Below, piece after piece: positions 46,647 to 56,774 of a DNA stretch of 64,000 nt. Below the pieces are notes generated by a model that did not search any database, was not told the origin of the DNA, and saw nothing but the letters and a program-made list of their open reading frames with translations. The first letter of the stretch is position 1. The number at the start of each line of letters is the position of its first letter. The translations under genes were made by a program, and so were the position numbers. This stretch comes from an uncultured Porphyromonadaceae bacterium. Lineage in GTDB: Bacteria; Bacteroidota; Bacteroidia; Bacteroidales; UBA11471. Location of the stretch: NCBI GenBank assembly GCA_900542765.1, contig UQOX01000006.1, forward strand, positions 27,274 to 91,273. Direction: 5' to 3'.

Positions 46647-46951
46647 GTATTCGAATTTTTATCTTTTTTGAGTGATGTAAAAAACAGCACTAAGATACGA
46701 CTTTCTTCCCGATTAGAAAAATTTTTCACTCATAAAAACTTTTTCTCCCACTTTGCCCAATTTCTGTTAACAAGATTTTTCAAAACGGGTCTTTCCCCAC
46801 CCCATTTCCATCTGTCAAAACGGCAGGAAGAAGGCGGCACGACCCATCGTTCTGCAAATCGGCACACAATTTGCAGAGAAAGAATAGGATTGCTTATATA
46901 CGCGCCGAAAGTTGTATATTTGCAGCGGCTAAAATATAAATAACCGATTAT
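46647..46951. promoter_or_regulatory. Divergent gyrA / clpC control region
   Basis: 305 bases. For clpC there is a vegetative promoter, TTG (46890-46892), 22-base spacer and TATATTTG (46915-46922), about 30 bases before the ATG. Upstream stand CTGTC-N5-GGCAG (46812-46826) and CGGCACACAATTTGCA (46860-46875), whose GG and GC are 10 bases apart as in -24/-12 sigma-54 promoters. For gyrA only a weak box (minus-strand TATCTTAG) is visible. No ORF is supported. Confidence 0.5.
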
Positions 46952-49516
46952 ATGGAAAGAAACTTTTCACAACGAGTGCGTAATGTCTTGGGATACAGCC
47001 GGGAAGAAGCTGAACGCCTGCACACCCCCATTATCGGACCTGAACACTTGTTGTTAGGCATACTGAGAGACGGCACCGGCAAGGCCGTCGAGGCATTGCG
47101 TTACTTGGGCATACAACCCGAGCGATTGAAAACTGCCGTCGAGGAATTGCTCCTCTCTCACCCCTGCGACACTCCGGCCGAAGCCTCCCCTTCGCAAGAA
47201 ACCGCCGTAGCCAAAAGCACCGATAAAATACTGAAAATGAGTTTGCTCGAATCGAGGCTGTTAAAAAACCCCATCACCGACACCGAGCATCTTTTACTGG
47301 CCATATTGCGTGACCCGTCCTCGATTGCATGTCAGGCATTAAATGCCCAAGAAATATCCTATCAGAGCGTGCTGGATTATGTAAAGACAGGCACCTCCCG
47401 TCCGGCCGACAGTTACGACAACCAGGCCGACAGCGCGACTCCTTCGATGGGGCCCGAGTTTGCGGACGAAGACGACGATGAAGTCGAAAACGACGGTCCG
47501 TTCTCCAAGAAAAAAGAGAACAAGACCTCGACCATGCAAGCCAAGGACAGCGGCAGCAACACGCCCGTGCTCGACAACTTCGGCATCGACATGACAAAAG
47601 CCGCCGAAGAAAACCGGCTCGACCCGGTCGTTGGCAGAGAAAAGGAAATCGAGCGGTTGGCTCAGATACTCAGCCGTCGTAAAAAGAATAATCCGGTTCT
47701 CATCGGAGACCCCGGCGTCGGCAAGTCGGCCATCGTCGAAGGCTTGGCCCTGCGCATCGTGCAAAGGAAAGTGTCACGGGTTTTGTTCGACAAGCGGGTT
47801 GTTTCCCTCGACATGGCGTCGATTGTAGCCGGCACCAAATACCGGGGGCAATTTGAAGAACGCATCAAAGCCATACTCAACGAATTGGCCAAGAACCCCA
47901 ATATCATTCTCTTTATCGACGAGATACACACCATCGTGGGAGCCGGTGGCGCTACCGGCACACTCGATGCCGCCAACATGTTGAAACCGGCCTTGGCCCG
48001 CGGAGAAATACAATGCGTCGGAGCCACGACCCTCGACGAATACCGCAAGAGCATCGAAAAAGACGGAGCCCTCGAACGCCGGTTCCAAAAAATCATGGTT
48101 GCCCCCACATCGCCCGACGAGACGTTGCAGATATTGAAAAACATCAAGGAGCGATATGAAGACCACCACAACGTCACCTACACTCCCGAAGCCCTTGAAG
48201 CCTGCGTGAAACTCACCGAGCGATACATCAGCGACCGGAACTTCCCCGACAAAGCCATCGATGCCCTCGACGAAGCCGGTTCGCGAGTGCATATCGCCCA
48301 CATCGTAGTGCCCCGTCGCATCGAAGAACTCGAAGGGCAAATTGAAGATACCCGCAAAGAGAAAATCGAGGCCGTGAAATCTCAGAACTTCGAGCTGGCC
48401 GCCAATTTCAGGGACAAGGAGAAATCGTTGATGAACGAGCTCGAAGAGGAAAAACGTCGCTGGGAGGAGTCGTCACAAGAACAACGCGAAGTTGTCGACG
48501 CCGAAGAAATCGCCGCAACAGTGGCCTTGATGTCGGGCGTTCCCGTACAACGTGTCGCCGCATCGGAAAGCAAAAAGCTCTTGGAGATGGGCAACGAACT
48601 CAAAAACATCATCATCGGGCAAGACTCGGCCGTCGACAAAATCGTAAAAGCCATACGCCGCAACAGGGTCGGGCTGAAAGACCCCAACCGACCCATCGGC
48701 ACCTTCATGTTCTTAGGCCCGACAGGTGTCGGAAAAACCTATTTGGCCAAGAAACTGGCCGAATACCTGTTCGACTCGCCCGATGCCCTCATACGGGTCG
48801 ACATGAGCGAATACATGGAAAAATTCACCGTGTCACGGCTGGTCGGTGCACCTCCGGGATATGTGGGATATGAAGAAGGCGGACAACTGACCGAAAAGGT
48901 GCGCCGCAAACCCTACTCGGTCGTACTGCTCGATGAGCTCGAAAAAGCTCACCCCGATGTCTTCAACCTCTTGCTGCAAATCATGGACGAAGGTCATATT
49001 ACCGACAGCCTGGGTCGCAAAGTCGACTTTAAGAATACCATCATCATCATGACCTCCAACGTGGGAACCCGCCAACTCAAAGATTTCGGACGCGGTATCG
49101 GATTCGACACCGGTGCGGTAAGCGACAAAGAACTCTCCCGGTCGGTTATTCAGAAATCGCTCAACAAGGCATTCTCGCCCGAATTCCTGAACCGTATCGA
49201 CGACATCATTACATTCGACCAGCTCAACAAGGAGTCGATATTCCGCATCATCGACATCGAGCTCAAAGGATTCTATGACCGCATCGCCGCCTTGGGATAC
49301 CACATCGAGCTCTCCGATGCAGCCAAAAACTTTGTCGCAGAGAAAGGATATGACATACAATTCGGTGCCCGACCGTTGAAACGAGCCATACAAAACCATC
49401 TTGAAGACGAGGTCGCCGAAATCATACTCCGCAGCGAAAACAAAAACGGCGGCACCATCAGTCTCGACTATGACGCCGAGCAGAAAAAAATCGTTGCCAC
49501 ACTGCAAGAAAACTAA
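46952..49516 (+). CDS. clpC: ATP-dependent Clp protease ATPase subunit ClpC
   Basis: An 854-residue Hsp100 unfoldase that feeds proteins to ClpP. Two Clp_N repeats lie at 2-70 ([32 protein letters not shown]) and about 85-145. A long acidic linker (about 148-205, [14 protein letters not shown]) replaces the compact one of Firmicutes. The first AAA+ domain has Walker A GDPGVGKS (about 252) and [10 protein letters not shown]; a UVR-like motif ([21 protein letters not shown], about 480-500) marks ClpC against ClpB, which has a longer M-domain. The second AAA+ domain has GPTGVGKT (about 589), [16 protein letters not shown] and [13 protein letters not shown] single-gene unit with two promoter elements, it ends in a hairpin before htpG. 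Confidence 0.95.
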   Translation: MERNFSQRVRNVLGYSREEAERLHTPIIGPEHLLLGILRDGTGKAVEALRYLGIQPERLKTAVEELLLSHPCDTPAEASPSQETAVAKSTDKILKMSLLESRLLKNPITDTEHLLLAILRDPSSIACQALNAQEISYQSVLDYVKTGTSRPADSYDNQADSATPSMGPEFADEDDDEVENDGPFSKKKENKTSTMQAKDSGSNTPVLDNFGIDMTKAAEENRLDPVVGREKEIERLAQILSRRKKNNPVLIGDPGVGKSAIVEGLALRIVQRKVSRVLFDKRVVSLDMASIVAGTKYRGQFEERIKAILNELAKNPNIILFIDEIHTIVGAGGATGTLDAANMLKPALARGEIQCVGATTLDEYRKSIEKDGALERRFQKIMVAPTSPDETLQILKNIKERYEDHHNVTYTPEALEACVKLTERYISDRNFPDKAIDALDEAGSRVHIAHIVVPRRIEELEGQIEDTRKEKIEAVKSQNFELAANFRDKEKSLMNELEEEKRRWEESSQEQREVVDAEEIAATVALMSGVPVQRVAASESKKLLEMGNELKNIIIGQDSAVDKIVKAIRRNRVGLKDPNRPIGTFMFLGPTGVGKTYLAKKLAEYLFDSPDALIRVDMSEYMEKFTVSRLVGAPPGYVGYEEGGQLTEKVRRKPYSVVLLDELEKAHPDVFNLLLQIMDEGHITDSLGRKVDFKNTIIIMTSNVGTRQLKDFGRGIGFDTGAVSDKELSRSVIQKSLNKAFSPEFLNRIDDIITFDQLNKESIFRIIDIELKGFYDRIAALGYHIELSDAAKNFVAEKGYDIQFGARPLKRAIQNHLEDEVAEIILRSENKNGGTISLDYDAEQKKIVATLQEN

Positions 49517-49554
49517 AAAGCGGCTGACAAAACAAGCCGATAAACAAGTCAAAA

Positions 49555-49584
49555 TGTCAGACCTTCGGGTTTGGCATTTTTTTT
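49555..49584 (+). terminator. clpC terminator (TTCG-loop hairpin with eight T)
   Basis: A nine-pair stem (49555-49563 with 49568-49576, two G-T pairs) closes on a TTCG tetraloop and is followed by TTTTTTTT. It starts 39 bases after the clpC stop. The right arm plus T-run also forms the -24 part of a possible htpG promoter. Confidence 0.75.
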
Positions 49585-49586
49585 GT
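49572..49586 (+). promoter_or_regulatory. Weak -24/-12-like element upstream of htpG
   Basis: TGGCATTTTTTTTGT: GG (49573-49574) and GT (49585-49586) are separated by 10 bases. The -12 GC of the sigma-54 consensus is GT here. It would start transcription about 29 bases before the ATG. Confidence 0.25.
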
Positions 49587-49625
49587 TTTCACCCCGGCAG
49601 AACATAACAAATAAACATAAAAACC

Positions 49626-51677
49626 ATGCAAAAAGGATCTATTGGGGTAACAACCGATAACATATTCCCCGTTATCAAAAAATTCCTGTACAGCGATCAT
49701 GAAATCTTCCTGAGAGAATTGGTTTCGAATGCCGTCGACGCCACCCAAAAACTGAAAACCTTGGCCGCCGTAGGCGATTTCAAGGGTGAATTGGGTAACA
49801 TGAACGTCGAAGTCTCCGTCGACAAAAATGCTGGCACGCTCACCGTTTCAGACCACGGCATCGGTATGACCGCCGAAGAAATCGAGAAATACATCAATCA
49901 AATCGCCTTCTCGGGGGCCGAGGAGTTCCTCGAAAAATATAAAAACGACGCCAATGCCATCATCGGACATTTCGGACTGGGGTTCTACTCCTCGTTCATG
50001 GTATCGAAGAAGGTCGAGATTCGCACCCGCTCCTATCAAGAAGGCGCTCAGGCCGTAATGTGGACTTGCGACGGTTCGCCCGAGTACACGATGGAAAACA
50101 TCGACAAACCCGAACGCGGAACCGATATTGTGCTCTACATCGACGACGAAAACAAGAATTTCCTCGAAGCGGGAGAAATCGAGACTTTGCTCAAAAAGTA
50201 CTGCCGTTTCTTGCCCATTCCCGTCGTATTCGGTAAAGAACAAGAATGGAAAGACGGCAAGTATGTCGACACCGACAAGGACAAAGTCATCAACGACACC
50301 ACCCCGGCGTGGACCAAGAAACCGACCGACCTCACCGACGAAGACTATCGCAAATTCTACCATGAGCTGTACCCCACCATGGACGAGCCGCTCTTCTGGA
50401 TACACCTTAACGTCGATTATCCTTTCAAGCTGACGGGTATTCTCTACTTCCCCAAAATCAGGAACAATTTCGACGTCAACAAAAACCGCATACAACTCTA
50501 TTGCAATCAGGTCTTTGTCACCGATTCGGTCGAAGGCATCGTGCCCGACTTCCTCATGCTGTTGCAGGGAGTCATCGATTCGCCCGATATTCCGCTGAAT
50601 GTCTCCCGTTCATACCTGCAAAGCGACTCAAACGTCAAGAAAATATCGACCTACATCACCAAGAAAGTGGCCGACCGTCTGCAAGAAATCTTCAACAACG
50701 ACCGCAAACAATTCGAAGAAAAGTGGGACGACATCAAACTCTTCATCGAATACGGCATGCTTTCCGATGAGAAATTCTATGAGAAAGCCCAAAAATTCGC
50801 GTTGCTCAAAGACACCGACGACAAATATTACACCTTCGACGAATACAAAACGCTGATAGAAGCCGAACAGACCGACAAAGACAAGATGCTCATATACATC
50901 TATGCCACCGACCGCATCGCCCAGTACAACTACATCGAAGCAGCCAAGAACAAAGGATACAGCGTATTGTTGATGGACGGACAACTCGACGTTCACTTTA
51001 TCGGCATGCTCGAACAGAAATTCGAAAAGAGCCGTTTTGTACGCGTCGACAGCGACATTGTCGAAAACCTCGTACGCAAGGAAGAGAAGGCCGAAGTCGC
51101 ACTCTCGCCTGCACAACGCGACATGATGACCTCCATCTTCAAATCACAGATTCCGGCAGTCGAAAAAGCCGAATTCATGGTCATGTTCGAGGCCATCGGC
51201 GAAACAGCACAACCCATCGTCATCACGCAAAACGAGTTTATGCGTCGTATGAAAGATATGTCGGCCATGCAACCGGGCATGAGTTTCTATGGAGACATGC
51301 CCGACAGCTACAACCTCATTGTCAACACGCAACACCCGTTGACCCAACGTGTCTTGACCGAGGCCGAAGCGGCTTGCAATGCCGAAGTCACACCCTTGCG
51401 CAGCCAAATCGACTCGTTGAACGACGAAATATCCAAGTGGCAAGAAGCCAACAAAAACAAGAAAAGCGACGAAATACCCACCGAGGAGAAAGACAACCTC
51501 AAAAACAAAGAAGACCAGGTGGCTGCCTTGCGCCGTCAGGAAAATGACCTGCTCAGCAACTATGCCGCACAAAACAAATTGGTTCGCCAACTGGTCGACT
51601 TGGCACTCCTCTCCAACAATATGCTCAAAGGCGAAGCCCTCAGTCGCTTTGTAAAACGCTCGGTAGAGTTGCTCTAA
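49626..51677 (+). CDS. htpG: Molecular chaperone HtpG (Hsp90)
   Basis: A 683-residue cytosolic Hsp90. The N-terminal GHKL ATPase begins KGSIGVTTDNIFPVIKKFLYSDHEIFLRELVSNAVDATQKL, with the Mg-binding Asn and catalytic Glu in ELVSNAVDA, DHGIGMTAEEI near 76-86 and the lid IAFSGAEEFLEKY with GHFGLGFYSSFMV near 115-127. The middle domain has YFPKIRNNFDVNKNRIQLYCNQVFV and the arginine of LNVSRSYLQ that senses ATP. The C-terminal dimerisation domain includes a charged linker-like helix near 595-640 (EEKDNLKNKEDQVAALRRQEND), longer than in E. coli. It follows clpC by 109 bases. Confidence 0.97.
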   Translation: MQKGSIGVTTDNIFPVIKKFLYSDHEIFLRELVSNAVDATQKLKTLAAVGDFKGELGNMNVEVSVDKNAGTLTVSDHGIGMTAEEIEKYINQIAFSGAEEFLEKYKNDANAIIGHFGLGFYSSFMVSKKVEIRTRSYQEGAQAVMWTCDGSPEYTMENIDKPERGTDIVLYIDDENKNFLEAGEIETLLKKYCRFLPIPVVFGKEQEWKDGKYVDTDKDKVINDTTPAWTKKPTDLTDEDYRKFYHELYPTMDEPLFWIHLNVDYPFKLTGILYFPKIRNNFDVNKNRIQLYCNQVFVTDSVEGIVPDFLMLLQGVIDSPDIPLNVSRSYLQSDSNVKKISTYITKKVADRLQEIFNNDRKQFEEKWDDIKLFIEYGMLSDEKFYEKAQKFALLKDTDDKYYTFDEYKTLIEAEQTDKDKMLIYIYATDRIAQYNYIEAAKNKGYSVLLMDGQLDVHFIGMLEQKFEKSRFVRVDSDIVENLVRKEEKAEVALSPAQRDMMTSIFKSQIPAVEKAEFMVMFEAIGETAQPIVITQNEFMRRMKDMSAMQPGMSFYGDMPDSYNLIVNTQHPLTQRVLTEAEAACNAEVTPLRSQIDSLNDEISKWQEANKNKKSDEIPTEEKDNLKNKEDQVAALRRQENDLLSNYAAQNKLVRQLVDLALLSNNMLKGEALSRFVKRSVELL

Positions 51678-51700
51678 ATCTCCATAATAATCTAAACCGG

Positions 51701-51733
51701 AAAGCTGCTCCCCGAGAGGGAACAGCTTTTTTT
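51701..51733 (+). terminator. htpG terminator
   Basis: A 12-bp stem with one mismatch (51701-51712 with 51718-51729), a CGAGA loop and a continuing T-run. It begins 23 bases after the stop. Confidence 0.85.
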
Positions 51734-51822
51734 AATTGTCCGACATAAGTATAAAGCCAAAAAATCATTTCCCTTCACCCAAAAAGGATTCAAAAAAAGA
51801 AGACTGTCGGCAAACACTTTGT

Positions 51823-51830
51823 TATATTTG
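51823..51830 (+). promoter_or_regulatory. Aldo/keto reductase promoter -7 box
   Basis: TATATTTG, a perfect TAnnTTTG match, 22 bases before the ATG. A -33 TTTG is not clear. Confidence 0.5.
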
Positions 51831-51852
51831 CAAATAGAAAAAAATACCCATT

Positions 51853-52854
51853 ATGGCAGAAGAATCCTATATCGCCGATACCCATCGGTACGAAACCATG
51901 AATTACCGCCGTTGCGGACGCAGCGGTCTGTTGCTACCGGCTCTGTCGCTCGGCTTGTGGCACAACTTCGGCAGTGTCGACGACTATGCGACATACAGCC
52001 GCATCGCCCTGACAGCCTTTGACAACGGTATCACCCACTTCGACCTGGCCAACAACTACGGACCGGTGTACGGGTCGGCCGAGACCAATTTCGGCCGCAT
52101 CTTGAAACAATCGCTGGGAGCCTACCGCGACGAACTGATTATATCGACCAAGGCCGGATATGACATGTGGCCGGGACCGTACGGGAACTGGGGCAGCCGC
52201 AAATATCTCATGGCCAGTCTCGACCAAAGCCTCAAACGCATGGGACTCGAATATGTCGACATATTCTATTCACACCGTCCCGACCCCGAGACCCCCATCG
52301 AAGAGACCATGGAGGCTCTCTCCGACATCGTGAGACAAGGCAAAGCCCTCTATGTGGGTATCTCCAACTACAAACCCGAGCAGACTCGGCGGGCCATCGC
52401 CATTCTTCGTGAAAATCACACGCCGTGCCTCATACATCAGGCTCGATATTCCATGTTCGACCGCTGGGTGGAGCCCGAGCTCCTGTCGCTCCTGCAAGAA
52501 GAAGGCGTGGGTCTTATTGCATTCTCGCCGCTGGCCCAAGGTCTGCTGACCAATCGTTATCTGCACGGAATCCCCGACGACTCCCGTGCAGCCCGTCCAA
52601 CGGGACATCTGAAACGGGAAGCCATCACACCCGAACGTATGTCTCAAATAAATCGGCTCAACGACATAGCCGCCCAACGGGGACAGACATTGGCCGAGAT
52701 GGCACTGGCTTGGCTGTTGCGCGACAATCGGGTCACGTCGGTTTTGATTGGAGCCAGTTCGGTCGAGCAGTTGAAAGACAACCTTCGCGCGCAGGAAAAT
52801 ACCATCTTCACAGATGAAGAGTTGGAAAACATTGGCACAATAATAAACGAATAA
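51853..52854 (+). CDS. Aldo/keto reductase, YghZ-like
   Basis: A 333-residue NADPH-dependent (beta/alpha)8 reductase of the AKR14/Kv-beta-like branch, as in E. coli YghZ, which reduces L-glyceraldehyde 3-phosphate and other small aldehydes. The catalytic tetrad residues appear in HFDLANNYGPVYGSAE (Asp and Tyr, about 57-72), IISTKAGYDMWPGPYG (Lys near 98) and DIFYSHRPDPETPIEETMEAL (His near 140). The NADP-binding C-terminal part has GLIAFSPLAQGLLTNRYL and TSVLIGASSVEQLKDNL. It is a single gene with a -7 box upstream and a bidirectional terminator shared with pyrD. Confidence 0.9.
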   Translation: MAEESYIADTHRYETMNYRRCGRSGLLLPALSLGLWHNFGSVDDYATYSRIALTAFDNGITHFDLANNYGPVYGSAETNFGRILKQSLGAYRDELIISTKAGYDMWPGPYGNWGSRKYLMASLDQSLKRMGLEYVDIFYSHRPDPETPIEETMEALSDIVRQGKALYVGISNYKPEQTRRAIAILRENHTPCLIHQARYSMFDRWVEPELLSLLQEEGVGLIAFSPLAQGLLTNRYLHGIPDDSRAARPTGHLKREAITPERMSQINRLNDIAAQRGQTLAEMALAWLLRDNRVTSVLIGASSVEQLKDNLRAQENTIFTDEELENIGTIINE

Positions 52855-52884
52855 ACAACTAAACAGCAAATATTTACAACATCA

Positions 52885-52925
52885 AAAAATGGGGAGAGAA
52901 CGATTTCGTTTTCTCCCCATTTTTT
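52885..52925. terminator. Bidirectional terminator between aldo/keto reductase gene and pyrD
   Basis: A stem of about 18 pairs (AAAATGGGGAGA... with TCTCCCCATTTT) and runs of A and T on both sides. It lies 30 bases after the reductase stop and about 20 bases after the pyrD stop on the other strand. Confidence 0.9.
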
Positions 52926-52943
52926 GCTTATTTGATTGAATTT

Positions 52944-53855
52944 CTACACTTTCAGCGCCCCGATGATTTCGTCGACCGAACGACAGCCGTGCCGGTCGAG
53001 ATAGTTATCAATGCCATCGATGACTTTAAGGGTCACTTGCGGGTCGATGAAATTGGCGGTACCAATTTCTATTGCCCGAGCCCCTGCCAAAAGAAATTCT
53101 ACGGCGTCGGTAGCGTTCATGATACCCCCCAGTCCCACAATGGGAATCTGCACAGCGTGGAATACCTGCCACACCATGCGCAATGCGATGGGCTTAACAC
53201 AAGGTCCCGACAATCCGCCCGTAACGGTCGAAACAACCGGGCGTTGCCTTTCGGCATCGATGGCCATGCCCAACACCGTATTGATGAGTGACACGGCATC
53301 GGCACCTTCGGCCTCGACAGCGCGAGCGATTTCAGTAATATCGGTGACATTGGGCGACAATTTCACGATAAGCGTACCCGGATAGGCGGCACGCACGGCT
53401 TTGACAACCGATGCGGCGCTTTGGCAAGAAGTTCCAAATGCCATGCCGCCCTCTTTTACGTTCGGACATGAGATATTCAACTCTATGGCCTCAATCTTCG
53501 ACAACAAGGCCAACCGACGAGCCGTCTCGGCATAATCATCGATGGTCGAACCCGAAACATTGACCAAAATCTGGGTATCGATGTCTTTTATTTGCGGATA
53601 GATGTGCTCGATGAAATAATCTATGCCCTTATTTTGCAAACCCACGGCATTGATCATACCCGAGGGTGTCTCGGCCATGCGCGGATAGGGATTTCCTTCC
53701 CGGGGCTTCAATGTGGTTCCCTTGACAATAATCCCACCTAAACGCGACAAATCGATAAAATCGGCAAATTCCAATCCATAACCGAATGTGCCCGACGCTG
53801 TCATAACGGGATTTTTCATCGACAGCCGTCCGATGTTTACGCTCAAATCTGCCAT
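52944..53855 (-). CDS. pyrD: Dihydroorotate dehydrogenase, class 1B catalytic subunit
   Basis: A 303-residue FMN enzyme oxidising dihydroorotate to orotate in pyrimidine synthesis. The class 1B pattern is clear: [17 protein letters not shown] (14-30), [25 protein letters not shown] (about 42-66), [11 protein letters not shown] and the catalytic Cys130 in [12 protein letters not shown], where class 2 enzymes have Ser. FMN-binding motifs [14 protein letters not shown] and [29 protein letters not shown] follow. It needs the PyrK iron-sulfur/FAD partner, whose gene lies directly upstream and overlaps it by 13 bases, so electrons go to NAD rather than to quinone. Confidence 0.95.
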   Translation of the reverse strand: MADLSVNIGRLSMKNPVMTASGTFGYGLEFADFIDLSRLGGIIVKGTTLKPREGNPYPRMAETPSGMINAVGLQNKGIDYFIEHIYPQIKDIDTQILVNVSGSTIDDYAETARRLALLSKIEAIELNISCPNVKEGGMAFGTSCQSAASVVKAVRAAYPGTLIVKLSPNVTDITEIARAVEAEGADAVSLINTVLGMAIDAERQRPVVSTVTGGLSGPCVKPIALRMVWQVFHAVQIPIVGLGGIMNATDAVEFLLAGARAIEIGTANFIDPQVTLKVIDGIDNYLDRHGCRSVDEIIGALKV

Positions 53856-54622
53856 AACAATTTCTCTATATTAAATACCGGACCTTCTTTACAAACACAT
53901 ACATGCCCCTCGACCGTATTCTCGACACAACAGAGGCAGGCACCGACCCCGCAAGCCATTGTATTTTCGAGCGAGACCTCGCACACGATACCTTGTTCCC
54001 GAGCATATCGGGCAACGGCCACCATCATGGGTTTGGGGCCACAGGTATAGATGCGGTCGAAGTGTTCACGTTGCAACAGCGAATGTTGTGTGACATACCC
54101 CATTTCCCCGCAAGAACCGTCTTCTGTGGTAATATCGACCGGACCCAGGGTTTCAAAATGCTCTTTCTGCAAAATATCTTGTGCCGAACGGGCTCCCAGC
54201 AAGAAATGAGGTTGCACGCCCTTGGCTTTCAACCAATCGCCCAAATAGAGCATCGGAGCTGTTCCCACACCGCCGCCAACAAGCAGCACTTTCTCGCCTG
54301 ATTTCGGAGCTGAAAATCCATTACCCAGCGGCAGTACGGCGTTCAACGTATCCCCGGGTTTCAGCGTGGCCAACATGCGCGTTCCGTCGCCAACGAGTTG
54401 TATGAGAAACCATACCTCGTTCTTCCCGGTATCGACATAGTTGATCGATATGGGGCGACGCAAAAATGTCGTGGCGGAGCCATCGACACGCAATTCGGCA
54501 AATTGGCCGGGCAACATTTCGGGCAACGGCGCACCATCGGGAGTCGTTGCTTTCAATAGCACATAATGCGCATGCAACGCCTGATTCTCGGTCACCCGCA
54601 AATCCAATACATATTTTTTCAT
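53843..54622 (-). CDS. pyrK: Dihydroorotate dehydrogenase electron-transfer subunit PyrK
   Basis: A 259-residue FAD and 2Fe-2S protein that passes electrons from PyrD to NAD. I start at the ATG at 54622 ([14 protein letters not shown]); the longer frame begins with TTG. The FAD domain has LRRPISINY (about 63-71) and [14 protein letters not shown]; the NAD domain has [19 protein letters not shown] (about 107-125) and [10 protein letters not shown]. The cluster ligands are the cysteines of [15 protein letters not shown] and a last Cys in [12 protein letters not shown] near residues 218-246. It is the first gene of a pyrK-pyrD operon. Confidence 0.93.
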   Translation of the reverse strand: MKKYVLDLRVTENQALHAHYVLLKATTPDGAPLPEMLPGQFAELRVDGSATTFLRRPISINYVDTGKNEVWFLIQLVGDGTRMLATLKPGDTLNAVLPLGNGFSAPKSGEKVLLVGGGVGTAPMLYLGDWLKAKGVQPHFLLGARSAQDILQKEHFETLGPVDITTEDGSCGEMGYVTQHSLLQREHFDRIYTCGPKPMMVAVARYAREQGIVCEVSLENTMACGVGACLCCVENTVEGHVCVCKEGPVFNIEKLLWQI

Positions 54623-54817
54623 GATGCAATATCTCAGTTCTGAGGACAAAGATAAGAGAAATTAACGCAATATAAAACACTGCTTCTGCCTTTTTTGAAG
54701 AGAAGACCCGGGTTAAGACAAAAGCCCAAATATTGTTAAAACAAGCCGCCTTTTGTAATGAAAATTTGGAGAGCCATTTCATTTTTGGTAAACTTGGAAA
54801 GTTCAAAACTTTATCCC

Positions 54818-55642
54818 ATGAAAAACATACGATTTTATGCAGCTCTTTTGCTCTCTGGGGCATTTTCTGTTGCCTGCACCGACACGTCGTCCAATCAATC
54901 GGTCGGAAATGTTTCCCAACAGGAACACATCACCCTCGGCCACATCGAAGCAACGGCCATACAAGATAATGCCACTCCGCAGTTCATGCCCGTCACCCTT
55001 TTCCCCGATGCCGGAGACAGCCTTATCACGGCATTGGACCTGAACGACGGAATACCCTCGTCGATGAATGCTTTCTGGGTTACGAACGACTCCATTTCGA
55101 TTCTTTTCGATACCGGCATGGGAGGGTCTCAAAGCCAACTGCTGCCCCGCCTGAAAAGCCTCGGAATATCGCCCGAGGAGGTCGAATACATCTATCTGAC
55201 CCATTTCCACGGAGACCACATCGGTGGATTGATGCGCGGCGACACAATTGTTTTCCCCAACGCCCAACTGTATGCCTCGAAAGTCGAGTATGAAGCATAG
55301 CTCGATATGGAAGCGGGCAACGGCTCGGCCACAAAGGCCATGAATGCCTACAACGACCGCCTGCATCTGTTTGCATTTGGCGATACACTGCCCGGAGAGG
55401 TCATAGCACTCTCAGCCATTGGCCACACACCGGGGCATACCGTTTATCGCATCGGCGACCTGCTCATTGTCGGAGACATCATTCATGGAGCAGCCTTGCA
55501 GATACCGCACCCCGAAGTGTGTGCGACATACGACATGGACAAGGAAGAGGCCATAAAAACACGTCGTTACTACCTCGATTACGCCCAGAAAAACCAACTC
55601 ACGATGGCCGGAATGCATTTCCCGGCACCGGGATTTAAATAA
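54818..55642 (+). pseudogene. MBL-fold lipoprotein hydrolase, broken by an in-frame amber codon
   Basis: One continuous reading frame of 274 codons with a single internal TAG at 55298-55300. The start at 54818 gives a lipoprotein signal (YAALLLSGAFSVAC, lipobox Cys about residue 17). The metal site THFHGDHIGGLMRGDTIVF near 128-146 and, after the stop, GHTPGHTVYRIGDLLIVGDIIHG belong to one intact metallo-beta-lactamase fold of the quorum-quenching/glyoxalase-like type. The stop stands where relatives generally have Trp in a V-E-Y-x-x-W pattern, so a single TGG to TAG change explains it. The remaining frame shows no further decay, so the change is recent, or a sequencing error. It is followed by a GNAT gene. 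Confidence 0.8.
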
Positions 55643-55659
55643 TCAAACGATTTCTCTCA

Positions 55660-56160
55660 ATGAATCATCATCGTTTTCCTGTAAACATCAGGCCCATCAA
55701 ACCCGAGGAAATCACTCTGTTGAGTGATTTCCTCTATGAAGCCATCGACCAACCCGCCGGCCAACCCTTATTACCACGAACCGTCATACAGCACCCGTCA
55801 CTGTGGTGTTATATCGAATCATTCGGGTCGCGCAAAGGCGACGCATGCCTGGTTGCCGAAAGCGACGCACTCGTTGTCGGGGCTATATGGGTGAGATACA
55901 TGCATGGATGTGGATATGTCGACGACGATACGCCCGAAATATCCTTGTCGCTATACCCGGCATATCGTAACAATGGTATCGGCAGCCAACTTCTGAACAG
56001 CATGCTCGATTTATTAAAAAACAATGGGGTAAAAAAAGTTTCTCTGTCGGTCAGCCGCACAAATCGGGCCGTCTCCTTATACAAACGCTTCGGTTTCGAA
56101 ATTATTGACAGGGATAGAGACCTTACAACCGCCGACTACCTCATGCAGCGCTACCTCTGA
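55660..56160 (+). CDS. GNAT-family N-acetyltransferase
   Basis: A 166-residue acetyl-CoA-dependent transferase. The fold reads in order: NIRPIKPEEITLLSDFLYEAI (8-28), an acceptor-side region, GDACLVAESDALVVGAIWVRY (about 60-80), then the acetyl-CoA motif A, ISLSLYPAYRNNGIGSQLLNSMLDLL (about 90-115) with the R-x-x-G-I-G pyrophosphate loop. VKKVSLSVSRTNRAVSLYKRFGFEIIDRD near 119-147 is motif B with the usual N-x-x-A-x-x-x-Y-x-x-x-G-F. The substrate is unknown. It lies 17 bases after the broken MBL gene, probably in the same transcript. Confidence 0.88.
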   Translation: MNHHRFPVNIRPIKPEEITLLSDFLYEAIDQPAGQPLLPRTVIQHPSLWCYIESFGSRKGDACLVAESDALVVGAIWVRYMHGCGYVDDDTPEISLSLYPAYRNNGIGSQLLNSMLDLLKNNGVKKVSLSVSRTNRAVSLYKRFGFEIIDRDRDLTTADYLMQRYL

Positions 56161-56261
56161 GAGGGACACCAAACAAAATCAATCGCACGTCACAGCCATT
56201 TGGGGAGGGGTAAGCGGCAAAACGGATTTTACCCCAAGGAAACACGAATTGCGCCAAAAAC

Positions 56262-56774
56262 CTATTTCGCACTGTCGAGAGAATAGGTCTCAAACGTATT
56301 ATCGGAATAGAATACCATGATTTTTACGACACGACGGTTTTCTACCCCAGAATCCTCTGACGGTTGCACATTGATATTTTTAGGCATATAATCCTTATTT
56401 TCAGAAAATAAAGAGCGATTTTTGGGGGTATCAGAGGCAAAATCCCTGGCATATTCCGTCTCGACCTGAGCATCTGCCCGTTTTGTCTCATTCTCGGGCT
56501 GGTAAATCTTGTCTAATGACGATGTAGGCTGTGCCGACTTGAATGCCTCACCGCTTCCTATCATGAGCCATTCGAGCGAAATGGTCGGGTAGGCATCATG
56601 TATTTTCATGATTAACTCCTTGCTGACCCCGTTCGGCCCGTTGAGGCATTGAGACAATGTAGACCGATTGGTCTGTATCTTCTGTGCAAACATGGCATCG
56701 TTGAGTTGATAGTAACGTATCAACCATTTAATGCGCTCCTTCAAATCCTTGTCTCGCAACTCGATTTCGTCCAT
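56262..56774 (-). CDS. Helix-turn-helix (XRE-like) protein, possible regulator
   Basis: A 170-residue protein with an N-terminal HTH of the lambda-repressor type: LKERIKWLIRYYQLNDAMFAQKIQTNRSTLSQCLNGPNGVSKELIMKIHDAYPTISLEWLMIGSGEAF (about 11-79). The second and third helices are AMFAQKIQT and RSTLSQCLNG, and the ending ISLEWLMIGSG is a frequent close of this domain in Bacteroidota. The remainder (80-150) is polar and probably disordered, with a hydrophobic last strand (RVVKIMVFYSDNTFETYSLDSA). No phage genes are near. A strong promoter stands at 56821-56851. Its target is unknown. Confidence 0.75.
   Translation of the reverse strand: MDEIELRDKDLKERIKWLIRYYQLNDAMFAQKIQTNRSTLSQCLNGPNGVSKELIMKIHDAYPTISLEWLMIGSGEAFKSAQPTSSLDKIYQPENETKRADAQVETEYARDFASDTPKNRSLFSENKDYMPKNINVQPSEDSGVENRRVVKIMVFYSDNTFETYSLDSAK

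Noticed and set aside
45192..46943. 583-codon plus-strand frame opposite gyrA
   Set aside because: An antisense shadow of gyrA; its composition is atypical and it crosses the gyrA promoter region.
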